Part shown: positions 1-8,955 of the stretch, in pieces
How positions within the stretch are numbered: the first letter of the stretch is position 1
Layout of the letters: each line of letters begins with the position of its first letter
Origin: Diadophis punctatus similis
Taxonomy: Eukaryota > Chordata > Lepidosauria > Squamata > Dipsadidae
Length of the DNA: 64,000 nt
Assembly: GCA_023053685.1 (NCBI GenBank)
Contig: JALIGW010000002.1
Location: 167,757,930 to 167,821,929, forward strand
Reading direction: 5' to 3'
Program-made: the position numbers and the translations under genes
Notes under the pieces: generated by a model
Told to the model about the DNA's origin: nothing
Databases searched by the model: none
The model's input: the letters and a program-made list of their open reading frames with translations, nothing else

Positions 1-985
1 ATATTTTTGGTTGCATGTATGGCAGTACTATGGTATATTTGACCATCAACAGAAGCAGTATGCTCTGTCTCATAATTGGGTAGACCAGGTTGCCCTGATA
101 GACCGGTCCCAATGGAGAAAAAAAACACTTATGTATGGCAGTGCTATATTTCTAGATGCTGCATTAGAGTCTCTGCTATGAGTCCTGAGAGTGGTGATCC
201 CATGGGTGTTCCTTTGATTTATTGGTATATTTGACCATCAAATTGAAAGTAGATAGAGAGACAAAAGTTGAAGAGATCCATGATTCTGGGTATTTTGGTC
301 TTAGTGCATTTGGTAAGGTAAGATGTGTTGTGTAGTACTGCTGCTATGGATTCTTTCACTAGTTATGAGTTTATGGATTTAAACTGTGCTGTGACATTGA
401 ATAAAATTATAATCTCACCTTCTCTTATTGAGTCTTTGATTTTCTGGACCATCATAATGGGAAGTTATTAGAATATTTGCTCCCCTCTGTGAGATGTCCA
501 AGCTTTTTTGCAATTTCTTTAGCTATGTTGTATGTTGGGGTCCCTGGTAATGATATAAAGAGTTATGTTGAATTTTTGTATTTTGGGGTATCCATAGAAG
601 CATGGGAGGATGGGACCACTGCTTTTCATCTACTCTCTTCTTCTTTTCTGATTTGACCTTTCTTAGTTAGATTGTTAACAGGCTTGATCAGGTTGTCTAC
701 TTTCTGTATTAGGTTGTGTTGTGTTACTGGGATATAGGTTTCTTTGTCTTCCAGTAATTCTTTGGCTTTTTGTATATATAGTGATCTGTCCATGATAATT
801 GTGGTACATTCTTTATCTGTTGGGAGAATGATGGTTTGATCTTTCTATATGTTTTTGTGGGCTCTGAGTTGGTTCTGATTCTTTGTTCTTCTGGTCTGTG
901 GTATGATTGTCTGTGTTATGTTTTCTTGAGTTTCTGTGGCAAGTCCAGTGATTTCAAATGCTGCTTCTAAGGTTGAAAAGAATTC
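1..985 (-). mobile_element. Penelope-like element reverse-transcriptase relic
   Basis: Read on the minus strand, this segment gives broken pieces of a Penelope-like reverse transcriptase. Around 735-835 it reads LPTDK..TTIIMDRSLYIQKAKELL, the usual N-terminal block. Around 461-545 it reads PTYNIAKEIAKKLGHL. Around 172-213 it reads GTPMGSPLSGLIAE, the family's G-T-P-M-G-S-P motif. The pieces lie in different frames with stops (one just before the GTPMGSP block, near 220), so the copy is dead. The first 60 bases repeat part of 212-240, suggesting a small internal duplication. The element continues off the left edge, so the C-terminal RT part and any GIY-YIG endonuclease are not visible. The family call rests on motif recognition, and the 5' limit near 985 is approximate. 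Confidence 0.75.
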
Positions 986-1590
986 TAACTAATTAGAATA
1001 ATGTAATTACAGTATAGTATAGTTTCTGGAGGATATTGCATTCTGTGGGAAATTCTTTTTGAAGAATTTTGAGAATATTGTGACTGCTGTCTTTAAGAAA
1101 TAGTTATGTAGAAAGCTAATATGTTCCAAAGCAAAGTACCAGATATATCTGAGGCCCATCAAAGTCCAGCATGGCAGAAAGTACCTGGAAAAGCTATGGC
1201 ACATCTAGGCAGCCATTTTGGAAATAGGAGAAAAAACTCCCGTGACAGCCTTTTGGTGACTGCATCTGTCATATGGTCTTAAAATTCCAAATGTGCCCAC
1301 TGATGAATCTCTAAAGAAAAAGTGCAAGGCAATGAAACAAGATTATGCAGATTCAGAGGCCAATTATATCACCTTGTAGTAAGCATACCTTTGTGCCATT
1401 GTAAGGGTGTGAGGAAGAGTCAAGGGTCATATGGGTGTGAATGTTCCCATCAATAAACAGGTCTCAAATGACCGATGTCTTTAGAGATAAGCACAACCTT
1501 TTTTTTAAAAAAAAATGAATATTATTAGTGTTATTAATCCATTTTCAAACCAACTTACATTAAATCCCAGATTTGCACATTCTATTGAAT
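986..1590. other. Unassigned intergenic DNA
   Basis: AT-rich sequence with no open frame, RNA gene or repeat that I recognise. The short open frame at 1007-1204 (minus) has no family resemblance. Confidence 0.5.
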
Positions 1591-1800
1591 TATAGTTTGG
1601 CTAGTGATTAAAGTGCTGATCTAGAAACTAGAAGACTGGGAGTTCTAGTGCCGCCTTAGGCATGAGTGACTTTGGGCCAGTCATTCTTTCTCAGCCCAAC
1701 TCACCTCACAGGGTGGTTGTTGTGGAGAAAATAGGAAAAAAAGGGAGTATTTGGTATATTCACCACCTTGAGTTACTTGTACAGTAATAAAGATGGAACT
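1591..1800 (+). repeat. tRNA-derived, MIR-like SINE
   Basis: The head contains a degenerate tRNA-like promoter (gattaaagtgctgatc, then gggagttctagtgccgcc as the B-box region). The middle has ctttgggccagtcattc and cagcccaactcacctcac. It ends with caccttgagttacttgta and an AATAAA-like tail. The same family occurs in reverse at 21835-22150. The layout is that of a MIR-like SINE; the exact family name is not certain. Confidence 0.7.
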
Positions 1801-1828
1801 TAGGATCTAATAAACAAATATACTACCG

Positions 1829-1940
1829 TATTTTTCGGAATATAAGACACACTGGAGTATAAGACGCACCTTAGTTTTGGGAGAGGAAAACAAGGAAAAA
1901 AGGCCTCTGCCTCCCAGCAATTTGCCAAACAGCAAACAGC
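1829..1940. mobile_element. Left end of TA-flanked MITE (ccgtatttttcgg family)
   Basis: Begins after TA with ccgtatttttcggaatataa and gcaccttagttttgggagag, matching the complete copy at 26574-26960. The opposite inverted end lies at 4590-4665, so both may belong to one element split by the L2 and SINE insertion between them. They could also be two separate partial copies. TA flanks on both sides suggest a Tc1/mariner-type mobiliser. Confidence 0.6.
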
Positions 1941-2419
1941 AAACAGTACAGATGATATACATTGTTTGCTGTGTATTTCTGTGCATGTGTGCCTGACCCA
2001 TAGAAATGGCAAAAAATTGGAGAAATGTACATTTATGGCAGTATATTAATCCCAGAAAGTTTTCTTAAATATAATCACACTAACTCCTCCCAATTATTTA
2101 AATAGATCTACTCCAAACATGACTAAGTCAGGGTTTCTCAGCTGCCTTCTTTTAATGCTAATACTTAATACTAATACTTAATACTAAAACAGGACATTTC
2201 AGATTATACTTTTACAGATCTTTAAAATTGATGTGGCTTTCTGGAAGTATTCTCTGCTATTTAAAAGAAGATACAATAGCACTGGGTCTCTTCAGAGCAA
2301 GCATTTATTTTAAAAAGCTTCTTCATTTTGTTAAGTTGTCTAGAACAATAATAAAGCAGTCTTTAAAAAATAAGTCTAATAATTTGAACACTCTACAAAC
2401 ATTTAACAAAATAGCATAT

Positions 2420-4261
2420 TAACAGAATAGAATAGAATAGAATTCTTTATTGGCCAAGTGTGATTGGACACACAAGGAATTTGTCTTTGGTGAATATGCT
2501 CTCAGTGTACATAAAGAAAGGATACATTTGTCAAGAATGGTTGTCATAGGGTTCAAGTAAGTAATCAGGAAACAATCAATATGAAAATAAATTGTAAGGA
2601 TACAAGCAACAAGTTACAGTCATACAGTCATAAGTGGGAGGAGATGAGTGATAGGAGCCATGAGAAAAACTAATAGTAATAGTAATGCAGCCTAGTGAAT
2701 AGTTTGACAGTGGTGAGGGAATTATTTGTTTAGCAGAGTGATGGCGTTCGGGAAAAAACTGTTCTTGTGTCTAGTTGTCTTGGTGTGCAGTGCTCTATAG
2801 CGACGTTTTGAGGGTAGGAGTTGAAACAATTTATGTCCAGGATGCGAGGGGTCAGTAAATATTTTCACGGCCCTCTTTTTGACTCGTGCAGTATACAGGT
2901 CCTCAGTGGAAGGCAGGTTGGCAGTAATTGTTTTTTCTGCAGTTCTGATTATCCTCTGAAGTCTGTGTCTGTCTTGTTGGGTTGCAGAACCAAACCAGAC
3001 AGTTATAGAGGTGCAGATGACAGACTCAATGATTCCTCTGTAGAACTGTATCAGTAGCTCCTTGGGAAGTTTGAGCTTCCCGAGTTGGCGCAGAAAGAAC
3101 ATTCTTTGTTGTGCTTTTTTGATGACGTTTTTGATGTTAGATGACCATTTTAGGTCTTGAGATATGATGGAACCTAGAAATTTGAAGGTCTCTACTGTTG
3201 ATACTGTATTGTCTAGTATTGTAAGAGGTGGTAGGATGGGAGGGTTTCTCCTAAAGTCTACCACCATTTCTACGGTTTTGAGTGTGTTCAGTTCCAGATT
3301 GTTCCGGTCGCACCATGAGGCTAGTTGTTCAACCTCCCATCTGTATGCGGTTTCATCGTTGTCTCGAATGAGGCCAATCACTGTTGTATCATCTGCAAAC
3401 TTCAGTAGTTTAACAGATGGATCGTTTGAGATGCAGTCATTGGTATATAGAGAGAAGAGAAGTGGTGAGAGTACACAGCCTTGGGGGGGCCCTGTGCTAA
3501 TTGTACAGGTATCTGATGTGATTTTGCCTAGCTTCACCTGCTGCTTCCTTTCTGTTAGGAAGCTTGTGATCCACTTACAAGTGTGTTCAGGTACCGCTAG
3601 CTGATTTAGTTTAGTTAGAAGAATGTCCGGTATGATGGTGTTGAATGCTGAACTAAAGTCTACAAAGAGGACCCTTGTGTAGGTATTTGGAGATTCAAGA
3701 TGTTGTAGGATGTAGTGCAGAGCCATATTAACAGCATCATCTGTTGATCTATTTGCTCGGTATGCAAATTGCAGGGGGTCTAACAGTGGATCCGTGATGG
3801 TTTTCAAATGGGACATCACTAGCCTTTCAAAGGTTTTCATAACTACAGATGTTAGAGCAACTGGTCTGTAGTCATTCAGTTCCTTGATGGAGGGCTTCTT
3901 CGGCACTGGGATGATAGTGGAGCGTTTGAAGCAAGAAGGAACATGGCATATCTCTAGTGATTTGTTGAAGATTTGGGTGAAGATGGGGGCCAATTGGTCA
4001 GCACAGACTTTTAAGCAAGAAGGAGTTATCTTGTCTGGACCTGGTGCTTTTCCCGGCTTCTGTCTGTGAAATAGATCTTGCACTTCCTTTTCTGTGATCA
4101 CCAGGGGTTGTGAACCCAATGGGATGGGTTCAGTTGTAGGAGGTTTGGCTGTTGTTGGTGTGTCTGGGATGGAGGTTGTGGAGATAGGTGGCTGTAGTTT
4201 CCTTTCAAACCTGCAATAGAACACATTCAGGTCATCTGCCAGTTTCTGATTTCCTTCAGCT
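2420..4261 (-). mobile_element. L2-type LINE, 5'-truncated, RT frame open
   Basis: A non-LTR retrotransposon on the minus strand. It runs from a 5' truncation near 4261, through the RT frame, to a 3' UTR (2721-2450) and a short TATTC-repeat tail (2424-2445). The 3' UTR segment ttggccaagtgtgattggac (plus strand) looks like a common reptile L2 3' end. No endonuclease domain is present. The 5' end abuts a tRNA-like head at 4262-4342. The whole lies between the two MITE ends at 1829 and 4665. Confidence 0.85.
2722..4224 (-). CDS. L2-clade LINE reverse transcriptase (partial ORF2)
   Basis: A 500-codon uninterrupted frame encoding the reverse transcriptase and C-terminal region of an L2-clade LINE ORF2. 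Numbered from the first residue of this frame, the N-terminal block is GKAPGPDKI (about 58-66). The RT palm follows: NDYRPVALTS (117-126), DFSSAFNTI (189-197, first catalytic Asp), PPQGCVLSPLLF (246-257) and FADDTTVIG (276-284, the catalytic Asp pair). The C-terminal part has AEKTI and HPGHKLFQLLPSKRRYR. The protein would copy its own RNA at a nicked target site. The frame continues upstream (LADDLNVFYCRFE) without a Met, so the nominal start is not a real initiator and the endonuclease is lost by truncation. No stop or frameshift was found, suggesting a fairly young insertion. It cannot be autonomous as it stands. Confidence 0.85.
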   Translation of the reverse strand: MFYCRFERKLQPPISTTSIPDTPTTAKPPTTEPIPLGSQPLVITEKEVQDLFHRQKPGKAPGPDKITPSCLKVCADQLAPIFTQIFNKSLEICHVPSCFKRSTIIPVPKKPSIKELNDYRPVALTSVVMKTFERLVMSHLKTITDPLLDPLQFAYRANRSTDDAVNMALHYILQHLESPNTYTRVLFVDFSSAFNTIIPDILLTKLNQLAVPEHTCKWITSFLTERKQQVKLGKITSDTCTISTGPPQGCVLSPLLFSLYTNDCISNDPSVKLLKFADDTTVIGLIRDNDETAYRWEVEQLASWCDRNNLELNTLKTVEMVVDFRRNPPILPPLTILDNTVSTVETFKFLGSIISQDLKWSSNIKNVIKKAQQRMFFLRQLGKLKLPKELLIQFYRGIIESVICTSITVWFGSATQQDRHRLQRIIRTAEKTITANLPSTEDLYTARVKKRAVKIFTDPSHPGHKLFQLLPSKRRYRALHTKTTRHKNSFFPNAITLLNK

Positions 4262-4342
4262 TGAATCTGCCTCTACCTAGGATAGAACTCACAACCTCCT
4301 GATTGTGAGGCAAGAGCTCTAGCTCTGAGCCATAGCAGCTAT
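4262..4342 (-). repeat. tRNA-like SINE head abutting L2
   Basis: On the minus strand it reads ggctcagagctagagctc (A-box-like), then ggaggttgtgagttctatcc (B-box-like), ending cctaggtagaggcagat, directly before the L2 sequence. The same head (cgagtccagtcctaggtaga and ggcagat) appears at 47035-47088, where it is followed by a CR1 tail. The head is in the same orientation as the L2 reading frame. Confidence 0.6.
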
Positions 4343-4665
4343 AGCTTGCCTCTTTTCAATTTCAGCAATCCAATATTGCCAGCAGTTTATCTCCCAGCAA
4401 TTTGTCACATTACAGCCACCGTAGTTAGTTTCATTTTACCACGTGGCTTGCAAGCCTGTCAGCTGTAGATCGGGAGGCAGTTTATCTCTTCTTGTGCTCT
4501 TCTTGTGCTTTGCCCTGTTTGCTGCAAAGAGGTAAATTGCTGGCAAGCATAGGCCAACGGGTGGGGGTGGCTGGGTGGGGCTGCATTCGGTGTATAAGAC
4601 GCACCCAGGTTTTCACCCTCTTTTTGAGGGTAAAAAGGTGCGTCTTATACTCTGAAAAATACGGT
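4343..4665. mobile_element. Right end of TA-flanked MITE (ccgtatttttcgg family)
   Basis: Contains ggtgtataagacgcaccc near 4590, a short hairpin of ctctttttgaggg, and the terminal aggtgcgtcttatactctga then aaaatacgg, followed by TA. This is the inverted complement of the end at 1829. The internal part (tatctcccagcaatttgtc) resembles cctcccagcaatttgcc near 1911, supporting a single interrupted element. Confidence 0.6.
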
Positions 4666-5404
4666 AACTACTTGGAATTTAATTTGTTCAAAACAGAGAT
4701 ACGAACTAGCAAATCCTCAAAATAAATTCATAACTCACAATGGCTGTTCTAAGAGAGTTGCACTGATTTTTTTCTGTTCACCTGTCTCCTATAGAAGGTG
4801 CTAAAGATCACCATCTGAAGGTGGTAATGGATGTGGAGAAACAAAGTGTAATCCAGCTTTAAAAAAAAGGTACTCAAAAAGCAAATACCAAACGAGCAAA
4901 GTTACACTTAAAACATGCCCAATAAAACTGAGGCCTCTGCCTTTGTTTCTGATGTGTTTATGGAGCCAAATTTTACTAGCTTCAGTAGGGGAGAGAAATG
5001 ACCACAGTATGAACAAATGTGTTCTTTAACTTCTAAAGGCAAGACAGCACAGAATGTTTATGGCAAAACTGGCTTGGCTGGTAAAATGTTTGCTTGATTT
5101 ATTTCTCTCAGGATTTCCCTAAGTAATTAATTATTTTTGCTCCCAGTTATTATGCCAAAACCACAGCTTTCAGAACAATTTCCGAAGCTTAGAAAATGAA
5201 GTTTCTTTTGTCCTTAAGGTGTCCTTAAGATGTATCTGCTTAAGCTGCAGTTTTAAGGAGTGTGGATTACCTTAGCCTGGCGTTTATTTGGAAAAACATC
5301 TATACCAGGAATCTGCACCCTTTGAGGCTGGAGGGCACATTTTGAATTTTGGGAGCATTTTATGGGCACAAAATTGCTGCCACAGTGAATGTGACTAGTC
5401 GTCT
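4666..5404. other. Unassigned intergenic DNA
   Basis: No supported gene or repeat. Short open frames here show no family resemblance. Confidence 0.45.
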
Positions 5405-5613
5405 ATGGACATTCTCAGTCATCCAGGTCATGGTTGTCCCAAAGGTGCTTTTTCAAGAAGCAACTGGACTTTCTTGTTTTGCTTTGAAGACGTTTCGCTT
5501 CTCATCCAAGAAGCTTCTTTAGAGCTGAAAAAGCTTCTTGGATGAGAAGCGAAATGTCTTCAAAGAAAAACCAGAAAGTCAAGTTGCCTCTTGAAAAAAG
5601 CACCTTTGGGACA
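5405..5613. repeat. Foldback repeat, family 1 copy A (PLE-type, hammerhead-like)
   Basis: A long inverted repeat: the arm at 5434-5522 pairs with 5525-5613. Each arm carries a hammerhead-like core. On the plus strand (5525-5558): ctgaaaa, a linker base, helix II gcttct/agaagc around loop tggatg, then gaaa and tgtc. On the minus strand (5522 to 5489): ctaaaga, a linker, the same perfect helix II, then gaaa and cgtc. Each copy has one change in the seven-base first core block. Other copies are at 26979-27182 and 35104-35305. Assignment to a Penelope-like element is by inference. Confidence 0.7.
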
Positions 5614-5689
5614 ATGTGACTAGTCACAAATCTCCTACCTAACAAGAAGCAAGTTGATGAACTTGGATCCCTACTATAGTTTATAGACT

Positions 5690-5830
5690 GAGGAGTGTTC
5701 CTTAGTGTTCTCTGAACTTGGTTATTTTCTTGCAGATGTTTCATTATCCAAATTAGGTAACATTGTCAGTACTAGTCAATGATTGGGTAATGAAACATCT
5801 GCAAGGAAACTATGCTCAGAGAGCACCAGA
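5690..5830. repeat. Foldback repeat, family 2 copy D (PLE-type)
   Basis: Inverted arms around 5705-5770 and 5775-5826 share cttgcagatgtttcatta in opposite orientations and end in tctctga/tcagaga. The minus-strand arm (5769 to 5735) reads ctgacaa, then gttacc, then gaaacatc. The plus arm keeps ggtaat gaaa catc (5787-5799) but has lost the first core block. Related single copies are at 43952-44035 and 45305-45365. Confidence 0.65.
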
Positions 5831-6187
5831 AATCCTTCATTTCAACCCTGAGCTACAAATATTCTCTTTCATTTTCTGGACTCTTGGGAGAAGTTTCTGC
5901 AACAGCGATGGTCTATAACTCTGGAAAATAGGGCATGCTTTTCATGGTTTTATCTTTATCCTGAACTGAACTTAGTTATAACTGTATGTTAAATTTAAAA
6001 AAACAACACTGCTGCTGCTATTAATTTCTAGGCCTCATAGGAACTGCTTGGTTCAAATATTCTCAGTTAAGGCAACTGCAGATATTCGTACTAGTAATAG
6101 GAAAGGTAGTAGAACTCGTACTTATAAAATACCATTATAAGAAGTGCAGTTACCAAACTTCTTAGAACATCCCAAAAGGTTCTAAGA

Positions 6188-6459
6188 CAGTGACATGCGG
6201 CATGCGAGGCCATGTCGCCCGGCACGCGTGGCCTTGCCTGTTTGTCTTCCGGGTTTCTGGCGCGCATGCATGCACGATGATCAGCTGTCCTTCGTGCACG
6301 CATCAGTGCTGAAAACCAGTGCATGCATGCGCACCGGCCAGCTTATTGTCGGGTGCGCATGCGCACCAGAATCCAGAAGTTTGGCTTTTCCGGAGCACGG
6401 CCCTCACGTTTCCGCGTGACCTTTTTGGGACTCGGTGCCGTAAAGGTTTGCCATCACTG
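6188..6459. mobile_element. hAT-type MITE (cagtga...tcactg) with exact 8-bp TSD
   Basis: Begins cagtgacatgcggcatg and ends aggtttgccatcactg. It is flanked by the perfect direct repeat ttctaaga at 6180-6187 and 6460-6467. The 8-bp duplication and CAGTG/CACTG ends are the hAT signature. It is internally GC-rich with many alternating gcatgc tracts and has no transposase. Relatives are at 12540, 15014, 22733 and 55673. Confidence 0.85.
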
Positions 6460-6894
6460 TTCTAAGACGATCTTAACTCTTTTACTGCAAGTGGAGAAAA
6501 AGACAGAAGTGCATTCCATAACCCCGATCAACCTTCAGTGAGGTTAAGCTCATTAATGGAAGGGTGGGGGCTCTGTTCCAGTCTAAACTGGCTGCAACCA
6601 TGGGCACTGGCAGCTGCACTCAAAGTTAACCCAGTCAGTTTGAAATCGCTTTGCAAACAGATTGGCTGATTGAAGTGGCTTGGTCTACCTCAGCTGTTTT
6701 GCCAAGGCAGAACAACTTGCCTCTGCTGGCAATCTGCACATTCTTAATATTAACTATTTGATTAATATTAAATAGTGATTAAATACATTTGAATTTTGTT
6801 ATGACTCCGCCCATTTTACTTGGAATGCAGCCCTGAGTGTGTTACTCAAAGGCCAACTCCCAGAAACTTCTCTGCCTGAGGTATTTGTCTAGAG

Positions 6895-7029
6895 CAGTGT
6901 TTCTCAACCTTGGCAGTTTGAAGATGTGTGGACTTCAACTCCCAGAATTCCACAGCCAGCAACGCTGGCTGGGGAATTCTGGGAGTTGAAGTCCACACAT
7001 CTTCAAACTGCCAAGGTTGAGAAACACTG
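6895..7029. mobile_element. hAT-type palindromic MITE (cagtgtttctcaacc)
   Basis: The left arm 6895-6960 and right arm 6964-7029 are inverted complements over 66 bases with one mismatch (cca/ccc in the inner part) around a 3-base loop, aac. Ends are cagtgtttctcaacc and ggttgagaaacactg. The flanks gtctagag (6887-6894) and ctctagag (7030-7037) match at 7 of 8 positions, as expected for a hAT target duplication. A partial relative is at 36388-36452. Confidence 0.85.
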
Positions 7030-7037
7030 CTCTAGAG

Positions 7038-8085
7038 TGAAACATATTTACCCACACATTTCCACTGTCATATGTAGACACACTGTCCTCCCATAGACCC
7101 TTCACACCACTTGGGTCCCTGTTCTCTTTGATGTCACTGTCAGACTTGGAGGCATTGAAAAGCCTCACTGCTCTATGGGGAGGGGGGCACTCTTTTAAGA
7201 ACGGCCTTTGAGTGAGGGAAATGCCTCCAATGTTGCAAAATTCAGTTTAAACTCCTTTATGTCAGTGGATGTTTATTTTACAGTGTGACTGGATTATAGG
7301 CTGTGTGCAACATCATATTCCCTCTGACAAGTTCAAATGAGAGAGAAAGTCAAGAGAGAGAAAAAGTCATTTTTGACCAAACCAATTTGCAATAAATTCT
7401 GTGCTTTCCGTACTAATACTCTCTTAATACAATGTAATCCCCATGTTGCCTTTTCAAGTTAACAGGCTTATTGTGAAATTTTGTAGCCCTGCCTTTCACA
7501 TTGACCCCACCCTTTACATAGGATACTTGTGATGTGTGTGGGAATTTTATGGAAATGACCTTTTTTGTAATGACATCTAGATATGAAGGTTTGTTCCCAG
7601 AGGGCGCACTTTATCTAAACATGGAGCTACCTTAAGACCTACATTACCAGCCCACCAATCTTCCTGCTCAGTTAAGCGAATATATAGAAATACAATAAAT
7701 AGTCTTTCAAACTAGTTAATAAAATACACAGAAGCACCGTGATTAATTAAAACAACTGCAGGGCTCTTAAGGGAGTATCCCGTAAGGGTGTGTCTGAATG
7801 TATTCCTTTTCTCCATATAATGATAGGGCCTCTCAGGCATTTGATGGACTTTTGTTTTCCCTTCCAGACAAGACTGTAACATTTGCTGATGGTTTGCATT
7901 GTGACAAAAAGGAATTCAATAGATTACATACAGTAAGTCTCTCTCTCTCTCCCTCCCTCCCTCCCTCCCTCACCCCCCTGTGTGTGTGTGATATTTGTTG
8001 AGCTGCTTGGTAATAAATATGTTATCTGTTGAAAGCAAAGTTTAAATAAAATTAGGAGTGGGAATTTAACTGTCATTCTCTATTG
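7038..8085. other. Unassigned intergenic DNA with short microsatellite
   Basis: No gene recognised. A tct/ccct/tg microsatellite lies at about 7937-7990. The open frame at 7798-8001 runs through that microsatellite and is not a credible gene. Confidence 0.45.
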
Positions 8086-8089
8086 TAGA

Positions 8090-8955
8090 TTTTTATTTTT
8101 TTTATTTTTAAAAAAATAATTTTTATTGAATTATTTACATTTAAAAAACATACAAAAGAAAACATTTATAACGATAACAAATACATTACAAACATATACG
8201 AAACATAAAAAGCGCATACAGCTATAAAACTGTCAATCTCTATGGTTTATCTTACGGCAAGTATGTATTGGCAATCTATTTTTATATAGTTTTCGATTTT
8301 TTTTTGTCCTGTATTTTTGTAATATGTATTATAAATCAGTAGTGATAATAATAACGTTAACAATAACATTGATAATAATACAATAGTAATAACATTAATA
8401 ATAACATTAATAGTAATAATGATAATAGTACAGAAAAAGTAAGATGTTTTTAGTTTTGTAATATCATAATATACATATACATTGGTATAATATAGCTAGT
8501 TTTCTTATAAATTCCTTAATCAGATTTCTATATATCTTATTTAATTTGTATTTACATTTGTTATATTTGGTGGTGTTTGTTTTCGTTTTTCATACCAGTT
8601 ATAAGTTCCAAATTTCGTAGTAATTGGAGTCTTCCTTTCCTTTTAGTTCCATAGTTAATTTATCTGCTTCGGCACAATCCAGAATTTTTCTAATTATACT
8701 GCTTTTGTCAGGAGTGTCATTTAGTTTCCAACTTTGTGCTATCATTATTCTTGCCGCTGTTAATATATGTAGTGTATATCTATATCTATTGTAGATTTTT
8801 AATGCTAAGTTACATGCTGGCATTGTAGCATTGCTCCAGTCTTCTACTGTTGGAAGCAGCTGGATGCAGAGTTGGATGCCGAGATCTAGATATGTACAAC
8901 ATGTAAGGGCATACTTTTCAAAATCCATGTACTTTTGAAATGTGTCAAAATACAC
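8090..8955 (-). mobile_element. L1 LINE 3' part with ORF2 C-terminal remnant
   Basis: An L1-type 3' segment on the minus strand. The frame at 8599-8955 encodes the C-terminal ORF2 region: AWS/EDWSNAT-like start, LKIYNRYRYTLHILTAARI, then SWKLNDTP and ILDCAEADKLTMELKGKEDS. This is the typical end of squamate L1 ORF2. The 3' UTR runs 8598-8100 with AT-rich repeats of ataata type and ends in an A-rich tail seen as ttttattttttttattttta at 8089-8108. The copy is 5'-truncated and lacks RT and endonuclease domains. Confidence 0.75.

Noticed and set aside
2821..4069. Plus-strand frames of 60-146 codons opposite the L2 RT
   Set aside because: Antisense shadows of the RT frame.
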